Shown here piece by piece: positions 24,291 through 33,771 of a stretch of DNA of 64,000 bases. The notes beneath the pieces were generated by a model. It ran no database searches, was not told the origin of the DNA, and saw nothing but the letters and a program-made list of their open reading frames with translations. Source of the stretch: Picosynechococcus sp. PCC 7002 (GTDB lineage Bacteria; Cyanobacteriota; Cyanobacteriia; Cyanobacteriales; MRBY01); contig NZ_CAWLFA010000001.1 of NCBI RefSeq assembly GCF_963860125.1, forward strand, positions 2,790,001-2,854,000, given 5' to 3'. The position numbers and the translations under genes were made by a program. Each line of letters begins with the position of its first letter. Within the stretch, counting starts at the first letter, position 1.

Positions 24291-25460
24291 GTGAAGCCCC
24301 CAAAAATTGCCCTCCTGAGTAGCCTTTGTTGCCTCGGTTTTACGTCCTTGGCCGTGGCGACCTTGCCCCAAGCCAGCCAAATTGTCTCCGTGCGGGGCAA
24401 TTACTTAATGATCCAACGGGGTAATCAACGGCCCAGCTTTGCCCGGATCGGCGATCGCCTCGAAAATCGTAGTCAAACTCTCCTTGTCCCCGGCAATAAC
24501 TACTCCCTGGCGCGGTTGTCCTTTGTGGGTGGCGGCCAAAATTACGCTGGTTTAGCGGTGCAAGCTGGCCCCGATCTCCAGCAAACCCATTATCAATTTC
24601 CCTGTGTCGTCAGTCGGGGTAAAGTCACCCTCAGTTGGCGTCAGGGGAACAATCGCGGTTGTGAAGAAGGGATTTATCTCAGCCCCAACCGCAGCAATAA
24701 AAAAGGCTTGAAACAAACAGAAAAAGAAAAGGCGACGACAAAGGTTATCGAAGGGATCGTCATCCAGCCCAAGGACAGCAATGAAGTGATCCTCCAGGCC
24801 CGCACCCTAGGCGATCGCCAGATTGTTGATGCCCTAGTTGGCGAAATCACCCTCACTTCGGCGGCTCACCCCAGGGGATTTACGCTCCAGCCCGGCCAAC
24901 GCTACAGCTTCGATGGGACGAACCCTAACGCCAGCCCCCAGGTAGAACCGATTAATGCGACGGCCATTCTCAATTCCCCCGAATTGCAAGAATTTCTCGC
25001 CCCCAGTAGTTGGCTTCCCCAAGAAGAAACCCTGGCCAATGCTCCGACTACCCCCAACTCCGGCTGGCCGATCCGTCCCCCCGTCCAGCAACCAACGACC
25101 GGAAATACCGCTGGGTCAAATAATGGCGGTTTCTGCGAAAACTACTTCACCGCTCTCCAAAGTTTTCTCCAGGAAGCCCAAACAATCGCGCCGGGAGCCT
25201 GGGACTTTACCAACAACCCCTATGCTTTTTTGGCGCAACCGGAGGCCAGTTGGCTAAACGATGTTAATGCTCCTGAGGGGCCACAACTGACGCGACTCCA
25301 GCAACGGGCCGAGGACTTTATCCGTGAGTTTGAGCGGTGTCAGTTTGCCTTACCGGATTTACCGACTGATCCCGAACCTGAAAACAATCCCAACGATCTC
25401 CCCCCCGAAAATCCAAATTCATCCCCGGAAATTTATCCCGATAGTCCTTCGTTCTACTAA
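24291..25460 (+). CDS. Secreted FecR-like protein, paralogue 1
   Basis: A 389-residue exported protein (MKPPKIALLSSLCCLGF signal). A FecR-like beta domain follows (QIVSVRGNYLMIQRGNQRP, NRSQTLLVPGNN, KVTLSWRQGNNRGC) with a conserved Cys pair, probably a disulfide. The C-terminus is Pro/Asn-rich. I prefer the GTG at 24291: GAGGA lies eight bases upstream and the N-terminus then aligns end-to-end with the next paralogue. The ATG at 24243 overlaps the CHAT stop and adds 16 residues before the signal. FecR domains commonly sense envelope ligands or regulate sigma factors. Confidence 0.8.
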   Translation: MKPPKIALLSSLCCLGFTSLAVATLPQASQIVSVRGNYLMIQRGNQRPSFARIGDRLENRSQTLLVPGNNYSLARLSFVGGGQNYAGLAVQAGPDLQQTHYQFPCVVSRGKVTLSWRQGNNRGCEEGIYLSPNRSNKKGLKQTEKEKATTKVIEGIVIQPKDSNEVILQARTLGDRQIVDALVGEITLTSAAHPRGFTLQPGQRYSFDGTNPNASPQVEPINATAILNSPELQEFLAPSSWLPQEETLANAPTTPNSGWPIRPPVQQPTTGNTAGSNNGGFCENYFTALQSFLQEAQTIAPGAWDFTNNPYAFLAQPEASWLNDVNAPEGPQLTRLQQRAEDFIREFERCQFALPDLPTDPEPENNPNDLPPENPNSSPEIYPDSPSFY

Positions 25461-25466
25461 AAAACT

Positions 25467-26627
25467 ATGTTTAAGCCCATTACGTTATTGAATGTTGCGC
25501 TTCTGGGGCTTCTGGGTTTTACCCCCCTTCTCCAGGCCAGCACCCCCAATGCCAGTCAGATTGCTTCTCTCCAGGGCGATCGCCTCTTACTCCAAAATGG
25601 CAACCAACGCCCCAACCCAGCCCGCGTGGGCAATCGTCTGACCAACCAAAGTCAAGCCTTGATTGTCCCCGGCAATAACCGTTCCCTAGCGCGTCTTGCG
25701 TTCGTGGGCGGTGGCCAAAGTTACGATGGCCTCCTGTTACAGGCGGGGCCAGACCAACAACAAACGGAGTACCGCTTTCCCTGTGTCATTGTCGGCGGCA
25801 AAGTGACCCTCAGTTGGCGTCAGGGTAACAATCGCGGCTGTAAATATGGTGTCCATCTCAGTCCAGGACGGAGTTCAGCAGCCCCTAAACGACAGCAGAA
25901 ATCCGGTGCTGCCAGCAAACAACTATCCCAGGATTCTTCGGAGATCAAGGAAGCCTCCCTCACCATTCAACCCCTGGGCAATGATCCAATTTTGCTCAGG
26001 GCCGTTGTTGACGATAATCTCCAGGCCGTTGAAACGCTCCAAGGGGAAATTTTGATTATTTCGGCCCAATATCCAGAGGGTTTGCGGCTCCGTAGTGGTG
26101 AGCGTTATTTCAATTTGGGTGACGGTCAAGATCAAGTGGAGCCTTTTAACCCCACCGAGGCGATCGCCAATTCCCCAGACTTACAGGAATTTTTAAACCC
26201 TGAGATCTGGCGCGAGTCCCAGTTACCGGCTCCCGTTTCCCAGGACATCGATAATCACCTGATCGCGTTTCGGGATCTCAATCAAAATACGGCCGCCACC
26301 GATACCCCGGACATGACCGACCTGAGTTTAGCCTGTCAAGCTGAGGTGGATTTTTATCTAGCCAACCTCAAAGCCACCATGGGCAATACCTGGCGGCCCC
26401 CCTATCCGCCGTCCCCTGGGGTCTGGCGCACTGAAGTTAACTATCTCCTCACGAAAGATGGTCGCGTCCAAAATCTCCAGGTGGCCCAGTCCAGCGGTGC
26501 CAACATTATTGATCAGGCGGCCCTAAGCCATGTACGTACCCTCGAACAGCGATTCGAGCCGTTCCCTAGTTGCTATCCCTACGAAACTTTGCCCGTCGAT
26601 AACAACTTCACCGTTCGTTATCAATAG
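25467..26627 (+). CDS. Secreted FecR-like protein, paralogue 2, with TonB-C-like end
   Basis: A 386-residue paralogue of the preceding protein: the signal peptide, the FecR-like domain and the segment KVTLSWRQGNNRGC are shared. The tail differs. It ends with a TonB C-terminal-like fold (VNYLLTKDGRVQNLQVAQSSG, IDQAALSHVRTLEQRF), which usually contacts outer-membrane proteins. It starts six bases after its neighbour's stop, so the pair is a tandem duplication in one operon. The role in an envelope complex is inferred. Confidence 0.82.
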   Translation: MFKPITLLNVALLGLLGFTPLLQASTPNASQIASLQGDRLLLQNGNQRPNPARVGNRLTNQSQALIVPGNNRSLARLAFVGGGQSYDGLLLQAGPDQQQTEYRFPCVIVGGKVTLSWRQGNNRGCKYGVHLSPGRSSAAPKRQQKSGAASKQLSQDSSEIKEASLTIQPLGNDPILLRAVVDDNLQAVETLQGEILIISAQYPEGLRLRSGERYFNLGDGQDQVEPFNPTEAIANSPDLQEFLNPEIWRESQLPAPVSQDIDNHLIAFRDLNQNTAATDTPDMTDLSLACQAEVDFYLANLKATMGNTWRPPYPPSPGVWRTEVNYLLTKDGRVQNLQVAQSSGANIIDQAALSHVRTLEQRFEPFPSCYPYETLPVDNNFTVRYQ

Positions 26628-26748
26628 AGGCATTTGTCCTAAAAAACTGCATCAGTTCCCTAAGCCAGTAACTACTACCCTGCATCGAGCCAAGGTGATG
26701 ATTCTCCCGCCCCCCTCGAAGCCGCTATTTTTACTGGAAGAACCTGCC

Positions 26749-27567
26749 ATGTTGTTTCAATCCTCTCTCTACCAACGCCTCCTCAAGTCTGCAACGATTC
26801 CTTTTCTGTCTCTTTTGGTGATGGGTACCCCGGCCCCCGCTTTTGCCAACCCCCAAGGGGCGATCGCCGAGCCTTCCCTTGAAGTCCAATTGCAACAACT
26901 CAAAGCCCGCCTTGCTGGTCTCGAAGCCCGCACTGGCAGCACCGATACCACTACCCAAACCGTTGCCGCAGCACCGATTAACTCTTCCCCGAATCATCAG
27001 TCCCCTACGCCGACGACCCTTGCAACGCCTCCCGTCACTCCCGCTGCCCCCACTTCCCTGATGGCAAAACTCAGCCCCGCCAGTGCCATTTTGGTGAACT
27101 TTCCCAGTGCTGTCGTTGTCGATGTCGGCCAAAAAGATGACTATCCTTTGACCCTGCCGTTATTCCAAGACCTCCGGAGTGCATCGGGAGAACTGCTTGC
27201 CCCAGCAAATACCCCCATTACCCTACGGGTTAAACCCCATAAAGATGGCGCAATCCTCGTTGCTGATTCGATTATTGTCAATGGCCAAGTGGTGAATATC
27301 CAGGCCCAAAGTAGCACGATGATTCCTGGCCGCACCGTCACCCAGCGCACTGCCCAAGAAATGGCCAAGCAAAACAGTGCCGTTTGGGGAAATCTCACCA
27401 CCTCTTTGGCTGGGGCTGCTGGCACAAGTATTGGTACCCAACAACAGTTTGGTTTCCTCGGCGCGGCAGTGGGGATTCTCTCCGGTATGGGTTCCCCTGA
27501 TGACCTCCGGATCGTCGAAATTCCGGCTGGCTCTGTCCACCTCCTGCAAGTCCAAGCCCAGAATTAA
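26749..27567 (+). CDS. Secreted VirB10/TraB-like envelope protein
   Basis: A 272-residue protein with a signal peptide (cleavage after AFA, about residue 32), a short coiled coil (LEVQLQQLKARLAGLEART), a Thr/Pro-rich linker and a beta domain (PLTLPLFQDLRSASGELLAPANTPITLRV-type, then GQVVNIQAQSSTMIPGRTV). The pattern resembles the C-terminal barrel of VirB10/TraB/TrbI-type channel proteins, but I cannot confirm it. The ATG at 26749 gives a proper signal; a longer frame from 26530 overlaps the upstream gene and is rejected. It is the last gene of the operon, 121 bases after its neighbour. Confidence 0.7.
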   Translation: MLFQSSLYQRLLKSATIPFLSLLVMGTPAPAFANPQGAIAEPSLEVQLQQLKARLAGLEARTGSTDTTTQTVAAAPINSSPNHQSPTPTTLATPPVTPAAPTSLMAKLSPASAILVNFPSAVVVDVGQKDDYPLTLPLFQDLRSASGELLAPANTPITLRVKPHKDGAILVADSIIVNGQVVNIQAQSSTMIPGRTVTQRTAQEMAKQNSAVWGNLTTSLAGAAGTSIGTQQQFGFLGAAVGILSGMGSPDDLRIVEIPAGSVHLLQVQAQN

Positions 27568-27667
27568 CTCTGGTATCACTTCCAGCAAGACAAAATTTAA
27601 AGTTTTAACGGGTAAAGGGTTTGGGAATCACCTTTTACCTTTTTCTATGGTCACAAACAAGCTTGAT

Positions 27668-28120
27668 CTAAGACACCATCGCCAGGAGTCGTTCAGCAAC
27701 GGTTTCAGGAACGGGCATCACAGAAAGACGATTACCCCGCCGCACCACGGCAAATTCTTCGGGGGTAAAGCTGGCCTTAAGTTGATCCAGGGTGATGATC
27801 TCGGCAAAGGTTTCTTGGTAGCCCACTGCGACGGTGTACCAGCGGGGTTTTTCTGAGGTCGCCTTGGGGTCAAAATATTTACTTTCCGGGTTAAATTGGC
27901 TCGGATCCACGAGGTTTGTTTGGGTGACGCTAGCAAGGCCGACGATACCGGGGGATTTGGTGTTGGAGTGGTAAAAAAAGAGGCGATCGCCTTTTTCCAT
28001 TTGCTGTAAAAAATTCCGGGCTTGATAGTTCCGCACCCCATCCCACAGTTCTGTTCCATCGGCAGCCAGATCCGCCAAACTATATTCACTCGGTTCTGAT
28101 TTGATTAACCAATAGCGCAT
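27668..28120 (-). CDS. EVE-domain protein
   Basis: A 150-residue protein that is one EVE domain (RYWLIKSEPSEYSLADLAADG, WDGVRNYQARNFL, GDRLFFYHSN, GIVGLASV). EVE domains belong to the PUA/YTH superfamily and bind modified bases in RNA or DNA; bacterial members often stand alone. The start is the ATG at 28120 (MRYWLIKSEP), as in the family; nine codons of upstream frame are ignored. It is convergent with the VirB10-like gene. Confidence 0.93.
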   Translation of the reverse strand: MRYWLIKSEPSEYSLADLAADGTELWDGVRNYQARNFLQQMEKGDRLFFYHSNTKSPGIVGLASVTQTNLVDPSQFNPESKYFDPKATSEKPRWYTVAVGYQETFAEIITLDQLKASFTPEEFAVVRRGNRLSVMPVPETVAERLLAMVS

Positions 28121-28300
28121 GGATGCAGTGATGACACGAAAAAACAATGGTAAGAATCACATTTACTGTAGCGTGTTTTGGCCAGAGAAAAGGACAATTT
28201 CTCGGGGGGAAATTTGGGTTGCATCGACGCTAAAGTGTAATCTGGAAAAATGTCATCCGTTTCTCAGCCACTCGATTCTAGTGCGTTTGCCAGTTGATCT

Positions 28301-30019
28301 ATGAAAAGCCAAGCCGATCTTTCCGCGCTTCTGTTTGCACTCGACAGCCGGGGATATAAGGCCTACAAACAGATAAAAGGGGAGTACAGCTTCCCAGACT
28401 TCACACTGATCATTGACTACGTCCAAGGAGATCCCTTTGCGGCTCCGACCCAATGCAGTGTAATTGTCTCCCAGGCGATCGCCCAGTTTCCCCCAGCCCT
28501 CTACAACAGCCTCAGTCGCGAAATTGCCCTACGGGATTACCTCACCAGGCAGTTTTATCAAGTGGCCAAAGACTTTAGTGGCTTTCGGGGGACAGGCAAA
28601 AGCGGCTTGATCCAAGGGGTAGAACCCGCCCAGGAAGTGTTAGAACGAACCGCTGTATTTATTGATGACCAAGACTTGGAAGTACGTTTTTGGGTGGGCT
28701 TACCCGCTAAGGGACGGTCGATTTTAGGTCGCCAAGCAGAGGAAATGCTGTGCTATGACTTACCCCAAATTGTGCAAAAGTCCTTACTTTTTGAGAATCT
28801 CAACGCCACTGCCCTGAAAATCCACGTCGAAACCAGCGAAGATGCTGACTGGATCCGCAGTGAACTCCCCAAACGGGGTCTTGTCACCTTCATTGCCAAT
28901 GGCGCAATCTTACCCAGACAGAGCGGTGTCGATGCCCATCCTTTAACAGAAAATGTAATTCCCTTCCAGAGTCCCCCAGAACTGACAGTAAGCTTTGACT
29001 GCCCAAACCATGGCCCGATCACAGGAATGGGGATTAAACAGGGCATCACCCTGATCGTTGGGGGCGGCTACCATGGCAAATCAACGCTGCTCAAAGGAAT
29101 TGAATTAGGCGTGTATAACCATCTGCCGGGGGACGGGCGAGAATGGGTAATCACTGATGCCAGCGCCGTAAAAATTCGCGCCGAGGACGGACGCAGCATC
29201 GCCAGTGTTGATATTTCGCCGTTCATTAACCAGTTGCCCCAGGGCCAATCAACCCAAACCTTTTCGAGTAATAATGCCAGCGGCAGCACCTCCCAGGCCA
29301 CCAACATTATCGAAGCGTTAGAAGTGGGAGCAACGGCTTTACTGCTAGATGAGGACACATCCGCCACGAATTTTATGATCCGCGATCGCCGCATGCAACA
29401 GCTCATTCACAAGGACAAAGAACCGATTACCCCCTTTGTGGATAAGGTGCGCCAACTCTACCAGGATCATGGGGTTTCAACAATTCTCGTGATGGGTGGT
29501 AGTGGCGATTATTTTGATGTGGCCGATACGGTGATCGCCATGGATAATTTTCAACCCCAGGATGTCACCGCCACCGCTAAACACATTGCCGCCAGCCACA
29601 AAACTGAAAGACTTCTAGAAGGGGGCACACAATTTGGCACCATTACCCCCCGTGTTCCTGCTGCCGAGAGCATTGATGCCAGTCGGGGAAAACGGGCCGT
29701 CACCATTAAAGTGCGGGATACCAGTAGCCTTGGGTTTGGTACCGAAGACATTGACCTCAGTGCCGTGGAACAGTTGGTTGAAACGACCCAACTGCGGGCG
29801 ATCGCCCTTGGTATTCTCTACGGTCGTGATCGGTATGGCCAAGATAATCTCACCCTTACAGAAATGTTGAACCGGGTTTTAGGCGACATCGAAGCAGAAG
29901 GACTTGATATTCTCAGTGAATATCCCCAGGCCGATTTGAGCTATTTCCGCAAATTTGAACTGGTGGCGGCCCTCAACCGTCTGCGATCGCTAGCCATTGT
30001 CCCCCAGGTGACAACATAA
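28301..30019 (+). CDS. ABC-class ATPase of the MRB1590 type
   Basis: A 572-residue protein of the family annotated as predicted ATPase of the ABC class. The P-loop GGGYHGKST is at about residues 254-262; the ABC-like signature region and the Walker B LLLDEDTSATNFM (about 349-361) follow. The N-terminal domain carries FRGTGKSGLI. A trypanosome member (MRB1590) binds RNA; the bacterial role is unknown. Start at the ATG at 28301; the gene is followed by a Usp gene. Confidence 0.9.
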   Translation: MKSQADLSALLFALDSRGYKAYKQIKGEYSFPDFTLIIDYVQGDPFAAPTQCSVIVSQAIAQFPPALYNSLSREIALRDYLTRQFYQVAKDFSGFRGTGKSGLIQGVEPAQEVLERTAVFIDDQDLEVRFWVGLPAKGRSILGRQAEEMLCYDLPQIVQKSLLFENLNATALKIHVETSEDADWIRSELPKRGLVTFIANGAILPRQSGVDAHPLTENVIPFQSPPELTVSFDCPNHGPITGMGIKQGITLIVGGGYHGKSTLLKGIELGVYNHLPGDGREWVITDASAVKIRAEDGRSIASVDISPFINQLPQGQSTQTFSSNNASGSTSQATNIIEALEVGATALLLDEDTSATNFMIRDRRMQQLIHKDKEPITPFVDKVRQLYQDHGVSTILVMGGSGDYFDVADTVIAMDNFQPQDVTATAKHIAASHKTERLLEGGTQFGTITPRVPAAESIDASRGKRAVTIKVRDTSSLGFGTEDIDLSAVEQLVETTQLRAIALGILYGRDRYGQDNLTLTEMLNRVLGDIEAEGLDILSEYPQADLSYFRKFELVAALNRLRSLAIVPQVTT

Positions 30020-30113
30020 ATTTTTCTCTCAAAGCCCTGGGATTTCCCCGATGGAATGACACACTGGAAGGAGAAAGGCACTGCTCTTGTTGTCACTGTC
30101 GGAGGACACTGCT

Positions 30114-30671
30114 ATGTTACCGACCCCATCTGCCCAAACCACTACCCCTGGGCCACAGACGACGGCGATTCAAAAAATTCTCGTGGCCCTCGACTATCGC
30201 ACCGAAGATCCCAGCATCTTTGCCCAGGCCCTCAATTTCGCCGAAAAATTCCAAGCGGCCCTCACCATTTTTCACTGCGTCCAGCCCCAACCTGTGGCGA
30301 TGCCCGAAATCGGCTCCCTCGCGGCCTACGGAGGCATGATCGATTCAACGGCGATCGCCCTCCAAGAAGAACAATTCCATCAGCACCTCACCAATGTCGA
30401 TCATTGGCTCCAAAGCCTCGCTCACCAAGCCCGCCACAAAAAAATCCCAACCACCATCCACCAACAAATTGGCGATCCCAGCGAAACCATTTGTGCGATC
30501 GCCAAAAACCAACAAGCCGACCTAATTATCCTCGGACGCCGGGGTTTAACGGGCCTAGGGGAAGTCTTTTTAGGGAGTGTCAGCAGCTACGTACTCCACC
30601 ATGCACCCTGTTCCGTTCTGGTCGTGCAACATCCCCAAACTCCGGAAAAATCCCCTAAACACCGCAAGTAA
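30114..30671 (+). CDS. Universal stress protein, UspA type
   Basis: A 185-residue Usp domain. It has the N-terminal strand IQKILVALDYR and the ATP-binding motif GRRGLTGLGEVFLGSVSSYVLHHAPCSVLVV (G-2x-G-9x-G(S/T)). The start is ATG 30114 with GGAGG eight bases before it. Usp proteins bind ATP and act in stress survival. It is convergent with the gene at 30684, with only 12 bases between. Confidence 0.93.
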   Translation: MLPTPSAQTTTPGPQTTAIQKILVALDYRTEDPSIFAQALNFAEKFQAALTIFHCVQPQPVAMPEIGSLAAYGGMIDSTAIALQEEQFHQHLTNVDHWLQSLAHQARHKKIPTTIHQQIGDPSETICAIAKNQQADLIILGRRGLTGLGEVFLGSVSSYVLHHAPCSVLVVQHPQTPEKSPKHRK

Positions 30672-30683
30672 TCGTAAATCCCT

Positions 30684-31985
30684 TTACATAATTTGCTTGA
30701 GAAACGACACATCCGCATCACCAAAATGCACACTGAGGGCAATGTGGAGGTTTTCTAAGGATTTGATCAACCAAGGTACCCCCTCTTGGGATTGGGATTC
30801 GTAGTGGCTGAAGAGAATTGAAAAGCGCCTTTCGAGGTGGGGTTTCGCCTTACCGCACATCAAGACCAACTTCAGGAGCAATGCCACCGTCACCGTCGGG
30901 CCAAGGTTCGTGATCATATCTACAAAAACGTAATGCTCCGGCCGCTGGGGACTTTCCACAATGAGATAATTGAGCAGTTGACTGGCCGTACGCATCATCA
31001 ACAACTCATTGGGTTTTTGGTGATCGTAGTTCGGCAACATGGTTTGCAGCTTTTGGTAGAGCCTCTGGTTAAACTGCAACTTGCCATACTTTTGATCGAC
31101 GCTAGAAATTAAGTAGCTAAATAGCTCATGCTTAAAGTCTTCGTAGGAGAGAATTTCCGTCGTCCGGCGTAAAAAATATTGGGATAAGTCCCGGTAGCTG
31201 TGGCCCCGCTCCGGTTTCCCCACAAAATATTTCAGGGCCGTTCCCAACTCTCGCTCCGTGAGTAGGGTAGGATTTTGCACCCCCTGGAGCATTTGTTTAG
31301 CATCCTGAATCGAATGCTTACGGCGAGCTAACTGAGCCAAACGCACCTGATACATGACATATTTAGAAAGGTCTAACTCAAAGGCCCGTTGAATTCTCGC
31401 TTGCACCTGACGGACGGTCTGCTGGTGTTCAAAGCTGCTATCTTCACTGAGCAGGCAGTGTTCATACAGATAGGGATAGCGTTGAATTAATTGGCCTACC
31501 GAAACGCTTTGGTCATTCCAGGTAAATTTCTTTTTACTGTCGTCGTCTTCTACCACCCGCGCCAAACGTTGCAGGGTGAGATATTGTTCGGAGGTACTAA
31601 AGTCCGCCACTAATTGGCGATGTAATTTCGTCAGGCGGGGCGTCGAAAGGCTCGGCGGCGGGATAGAGTCAAACAGTTTAACCAACCGAGGGATCGATTT
31701 TTGAAGCTGGGGGTGGATTTGCCAGCGGTTGATAATGATGTGGCAGCAGCGGTTCAGAATGAATTTAAAATCTTCTTCGACACCGGGGGTTTTGAGGATA
31801 GTGATTAGGGCCTGGTGTAGTTCGGGGGTCGGCGCTTGGCGTCCTTCAAGGAGAAATTGCTTGAATTCTTGGAGCAGCTCATCGGGGGTATGGCTCTGGA
31901 CGGCGTGCATCAAATAGTCATATAGCTCTTGTTCGGCGGAATTGGTTTGCCGGAGATAAGAGGCGATGGGAGTTACTTTCGTCAC
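30684..31985 (-). CDS. Conserved cyanobacterial protein of unknown function
   Basis: A 433-residue soluble, mainly helical protein (QRYPYLYEHCLLSEDSSF, QTVRQVQARIQRAFELDL, GKLQFNQRLYQKLQTMLP). I see no signal peptide, membrane segment or catalytic motif. Start at the ATG at 31985. The organised helices suggest a scaffold of a cyanobacterial complex; I do not recognise a named family. Confidence 0.8.
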   Translation of the reverse strand: MTKVTPIASYLRQTNSAEQELYDYLMHAVQSHTPDELLQEFKQFLLEGRQAPTPELHQALITILKTPGVEEDFKFILNRCCHIIINRWQIHPQLQKSIPRLVKLFDSIPPPSLSTPRLTKLHRQLVADFSTSEQYLTLQRLARVVEDDDSKKKFTWNDQSVSVGQLIQRYPYLYEHCLLSEDSSFEHQQTVRQVQARIQRAFELDLSKYVMYQVRLAQLARRKHSIQDAKQMLQGVQNPTLLTERELGTALKYFVGKPERGHSYRDLSQYFLRRTTEILSYEDFKHELFSYLISSVDQKYGKLQFNQRLYQKLQTMLPNYDHQKPNELLMMRTASQLLNYLIVESPQRPEHYVFVDMITNLGPTVTVALLLKLVLMCGKAKPHLERRFSILFSHYESQSQEGVPWLIKSLENLHIALSVHFGDADVSFLKQIM

Positions 31986-32359
31986 GCTAATCGAGGAACT
32001 GGGTAAGGGATAGGCTGATTACAAGGCGAGGGACGACAGAGGAGAGCTATTAGATTTAGGGGAGACTGATTTTTTTCTATCTTAAGTGGCAACTGAGGGG
32101 AAGAGGCGCGGCTTTTTGTGTTTTCTTAGTAAAGATCAAGGCTACGGTTGTAAAAACGGGTCTTGGGAGGGTTGAGCTTTGCTGCGGCTATTTTCTCTGA
32201 TTTTACTAGGCTTCTGGGGTTTGGTTGCTAATTTTGTCACAGGGCATCTCTTTATAATGTAGGCGATCGCCGCCCCGACGCTGGTGACAAATATCACTAG
32301 GGGCGACCCAAAATCCCGTAAGATTGCCTAGGAAAGTTTGTTGTGGGGTTACTCAAGTC
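31986..32359. other. Intergenic promoter region between divergent genes
   Basis: About 370 bases with no convincing gene. It carries the promoters of the minus-strand hypothetical gene and of murF, and one HIP1 octamer near 32262. A short reading frame near 32180 encodes a hydrophobic stretch but has no start context. Confidence 0.45.
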
Positions 32360-33712
32360 ATGGGGATTGTGTTGATGTTGTCTCAGTTGACGGCAATCTT
32401 GGGGGAAAATTTACGGCGATCGCCCCAACAGATTTCCCCTGAACCTGCCACCGGCGTTTCGACGGACACTAGAGACTTACAGCCGGGCAATGTGTTTGTG
32501 GCCCTCGTGGGCGAGAAATTCGATGGCCATGATTATGTTGACCAAGCACACCAGGCCGGGGCGATCGCCCTCATTACCAGTCGGCCCCTAGAGACGGATT
32601 TACCCCAGTGGATCGTCAACGATACCCTCCGAGCCTACCAAGATTTAGGGGCGTGGTGGCGGCAACAGGTCAATATTCCGGTAATTGGGATTACGGGTTC
32701 CGTGGGGAAAACCAGCACCAAGGAACTGATTGCGGGGATTTTGGGCACCCAGGGCAAAGTTCTCAAAACCGAGGCCAATTTTAACAACGAAATCGGCGTA
32801 CCCAAGACCTTATTAAACCTGACCCCAGACCATGATTTTGCTGTGATTGAAATGGCGATGCGGGGGCCAGGAGAAATTGCCCGACTCGCAGAAATTGCTC
32901 AACCAACGATCGGCATTATTACCAACGTCGGGACAGCCCATATCGGTCGCCTCGGATCACGGGAGGCGATCGCCAAGGCCAAATGCGAACTGCTCGAATT
33001 TATGCCCAAGGACAGCGTGGCGATGCTCAACGCCGATAATGAGTTACTGATGGCGACGGCGGCGACGGTTTGGTCTGGGGAAACCCTCAGCTATGGCTTT
33101 AGCCAGGGGGATCTAACCGGGGAATACATCGCGCCGGATCAAGTCAAAGTGGCCGATCAAGTATTTCCGGTGCCCCTGGCGGGTCAGCACAATGCCCTTA
33201 ATTACCTGGCGGCCCTGGGCGTGATGCAAGTGCTGGGTTTTGGTTGGCAGGGTTTAACGACGGAAATTTCCCTGGCCATGCCCAAGGGGCGATCGCAGCG
33301 CATTGTGCTCCCCAATGACATTGTGCTGTTAGATGAAACCTACAATGCGGGGCTAGAGTCGATGTTGGCGGCCCTCGATCTGCTAAAACAAACCCCCGGC
33401 GATCGCCACATTGCCGTGCTGGGGACGATGAAGGAACTGGGAGAATTTTCCGAGGCGCTCCATACCCAAGTGGGCGAAAAGGCCCAGACCCTCGGTCTCG
33501 ATCAGCTCTATGTGTTGGTGGATGACCCCGAAGCCCAGGCGATCGCCGATGGTGCCCTAGGGGTGCCGAGTCTTTGTTTCCCCGACCACAGGAGCTTAAT
33601 TGAGCATTTACGGGCAAATATGCAACCCGGCGATCGCCTTTTGTTTAAAGCTTCCAATTCCGTGGGCCTCAGTCGCGTGGTAGAAGCCTTACAACAGACA
33701 TATTCTGCCTAA
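32360..33712 (+). CDS. murF: UDP-MurNAc-tripeptide--D-Ala-D-Ala ligase
   Basis: It adds D-Ala-D-Ala to UDP-MurNAc-tripeptide, the last cytosolic peptide step of peptidoglycan synthesis. The 450 residues fit MurF. The family features are DTRDLQPGNVFVALVG (N-terminal domain), the P-loop GITGSVGKTSTK, NFNNEIGVP, and the C-terminal DETYNAGLESMLAAL. The start is uncertain: I use the ATG at 32360, but 32375 is possible and a TTG at 32324 is unlikely. The gene is convergent with the GspF-like gene. Confidence 0.95.
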   Translation: MGIVLMLSQLTAILGENLRRSPQQISPEPATGVSTDTRDLQPGNVFVALVGEKFDGHDYVDQAHQAGAIALITSRPLETDLPQWIVNDTLRAYQDLGAWWRQQVNIPVIGITGSVGKTSTKELIAGILGTQGKVLKTEANFNNEIGVPKTLLNLTPDHDFAVIEMAMRGPGEIARLAEIAQPTIGIITNVGTAHIGRLGSREAIAKAKCELLEFMPKDSVAMLNADNELLMATAATVWSGETLSYGFSQGDLTGEYIAPDQVKVADQVFPVPLAGQHNALNYLAALGVMQVLGFGWQGLTTEISLAMPKGRSQRIVLPNDIVLLDETYNAGLESMLAALDLLKQTPGDRHIAVLGTMKELGEFSEALHTQVGEKAQTLGLDQLYVLVDDPEAQAIADGALGVPSLCFPDHRSLIEHLRANMQPGDRLLFKASNSVGLSRVVEALQQTYSA

Positions 33713-33771
33713 ATAAACACAGGGGGGCGGTTTTGCAGACCTCTGCCTGCTTATTTCCTCGTTGGGGAAGG

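Noticed and set aside
26530..26748. 5' extension of the VirB10-like gene
   Set aside because: Overlaps the FecR-like gene in another frame and would put the signal peptide in the middle of the protein.
30056..30658. 200-codon frame overlapping the Usp gene
   Set aside because: Shadow frame of a clear Usp gene; product Pro/Arg/Ser-rich.
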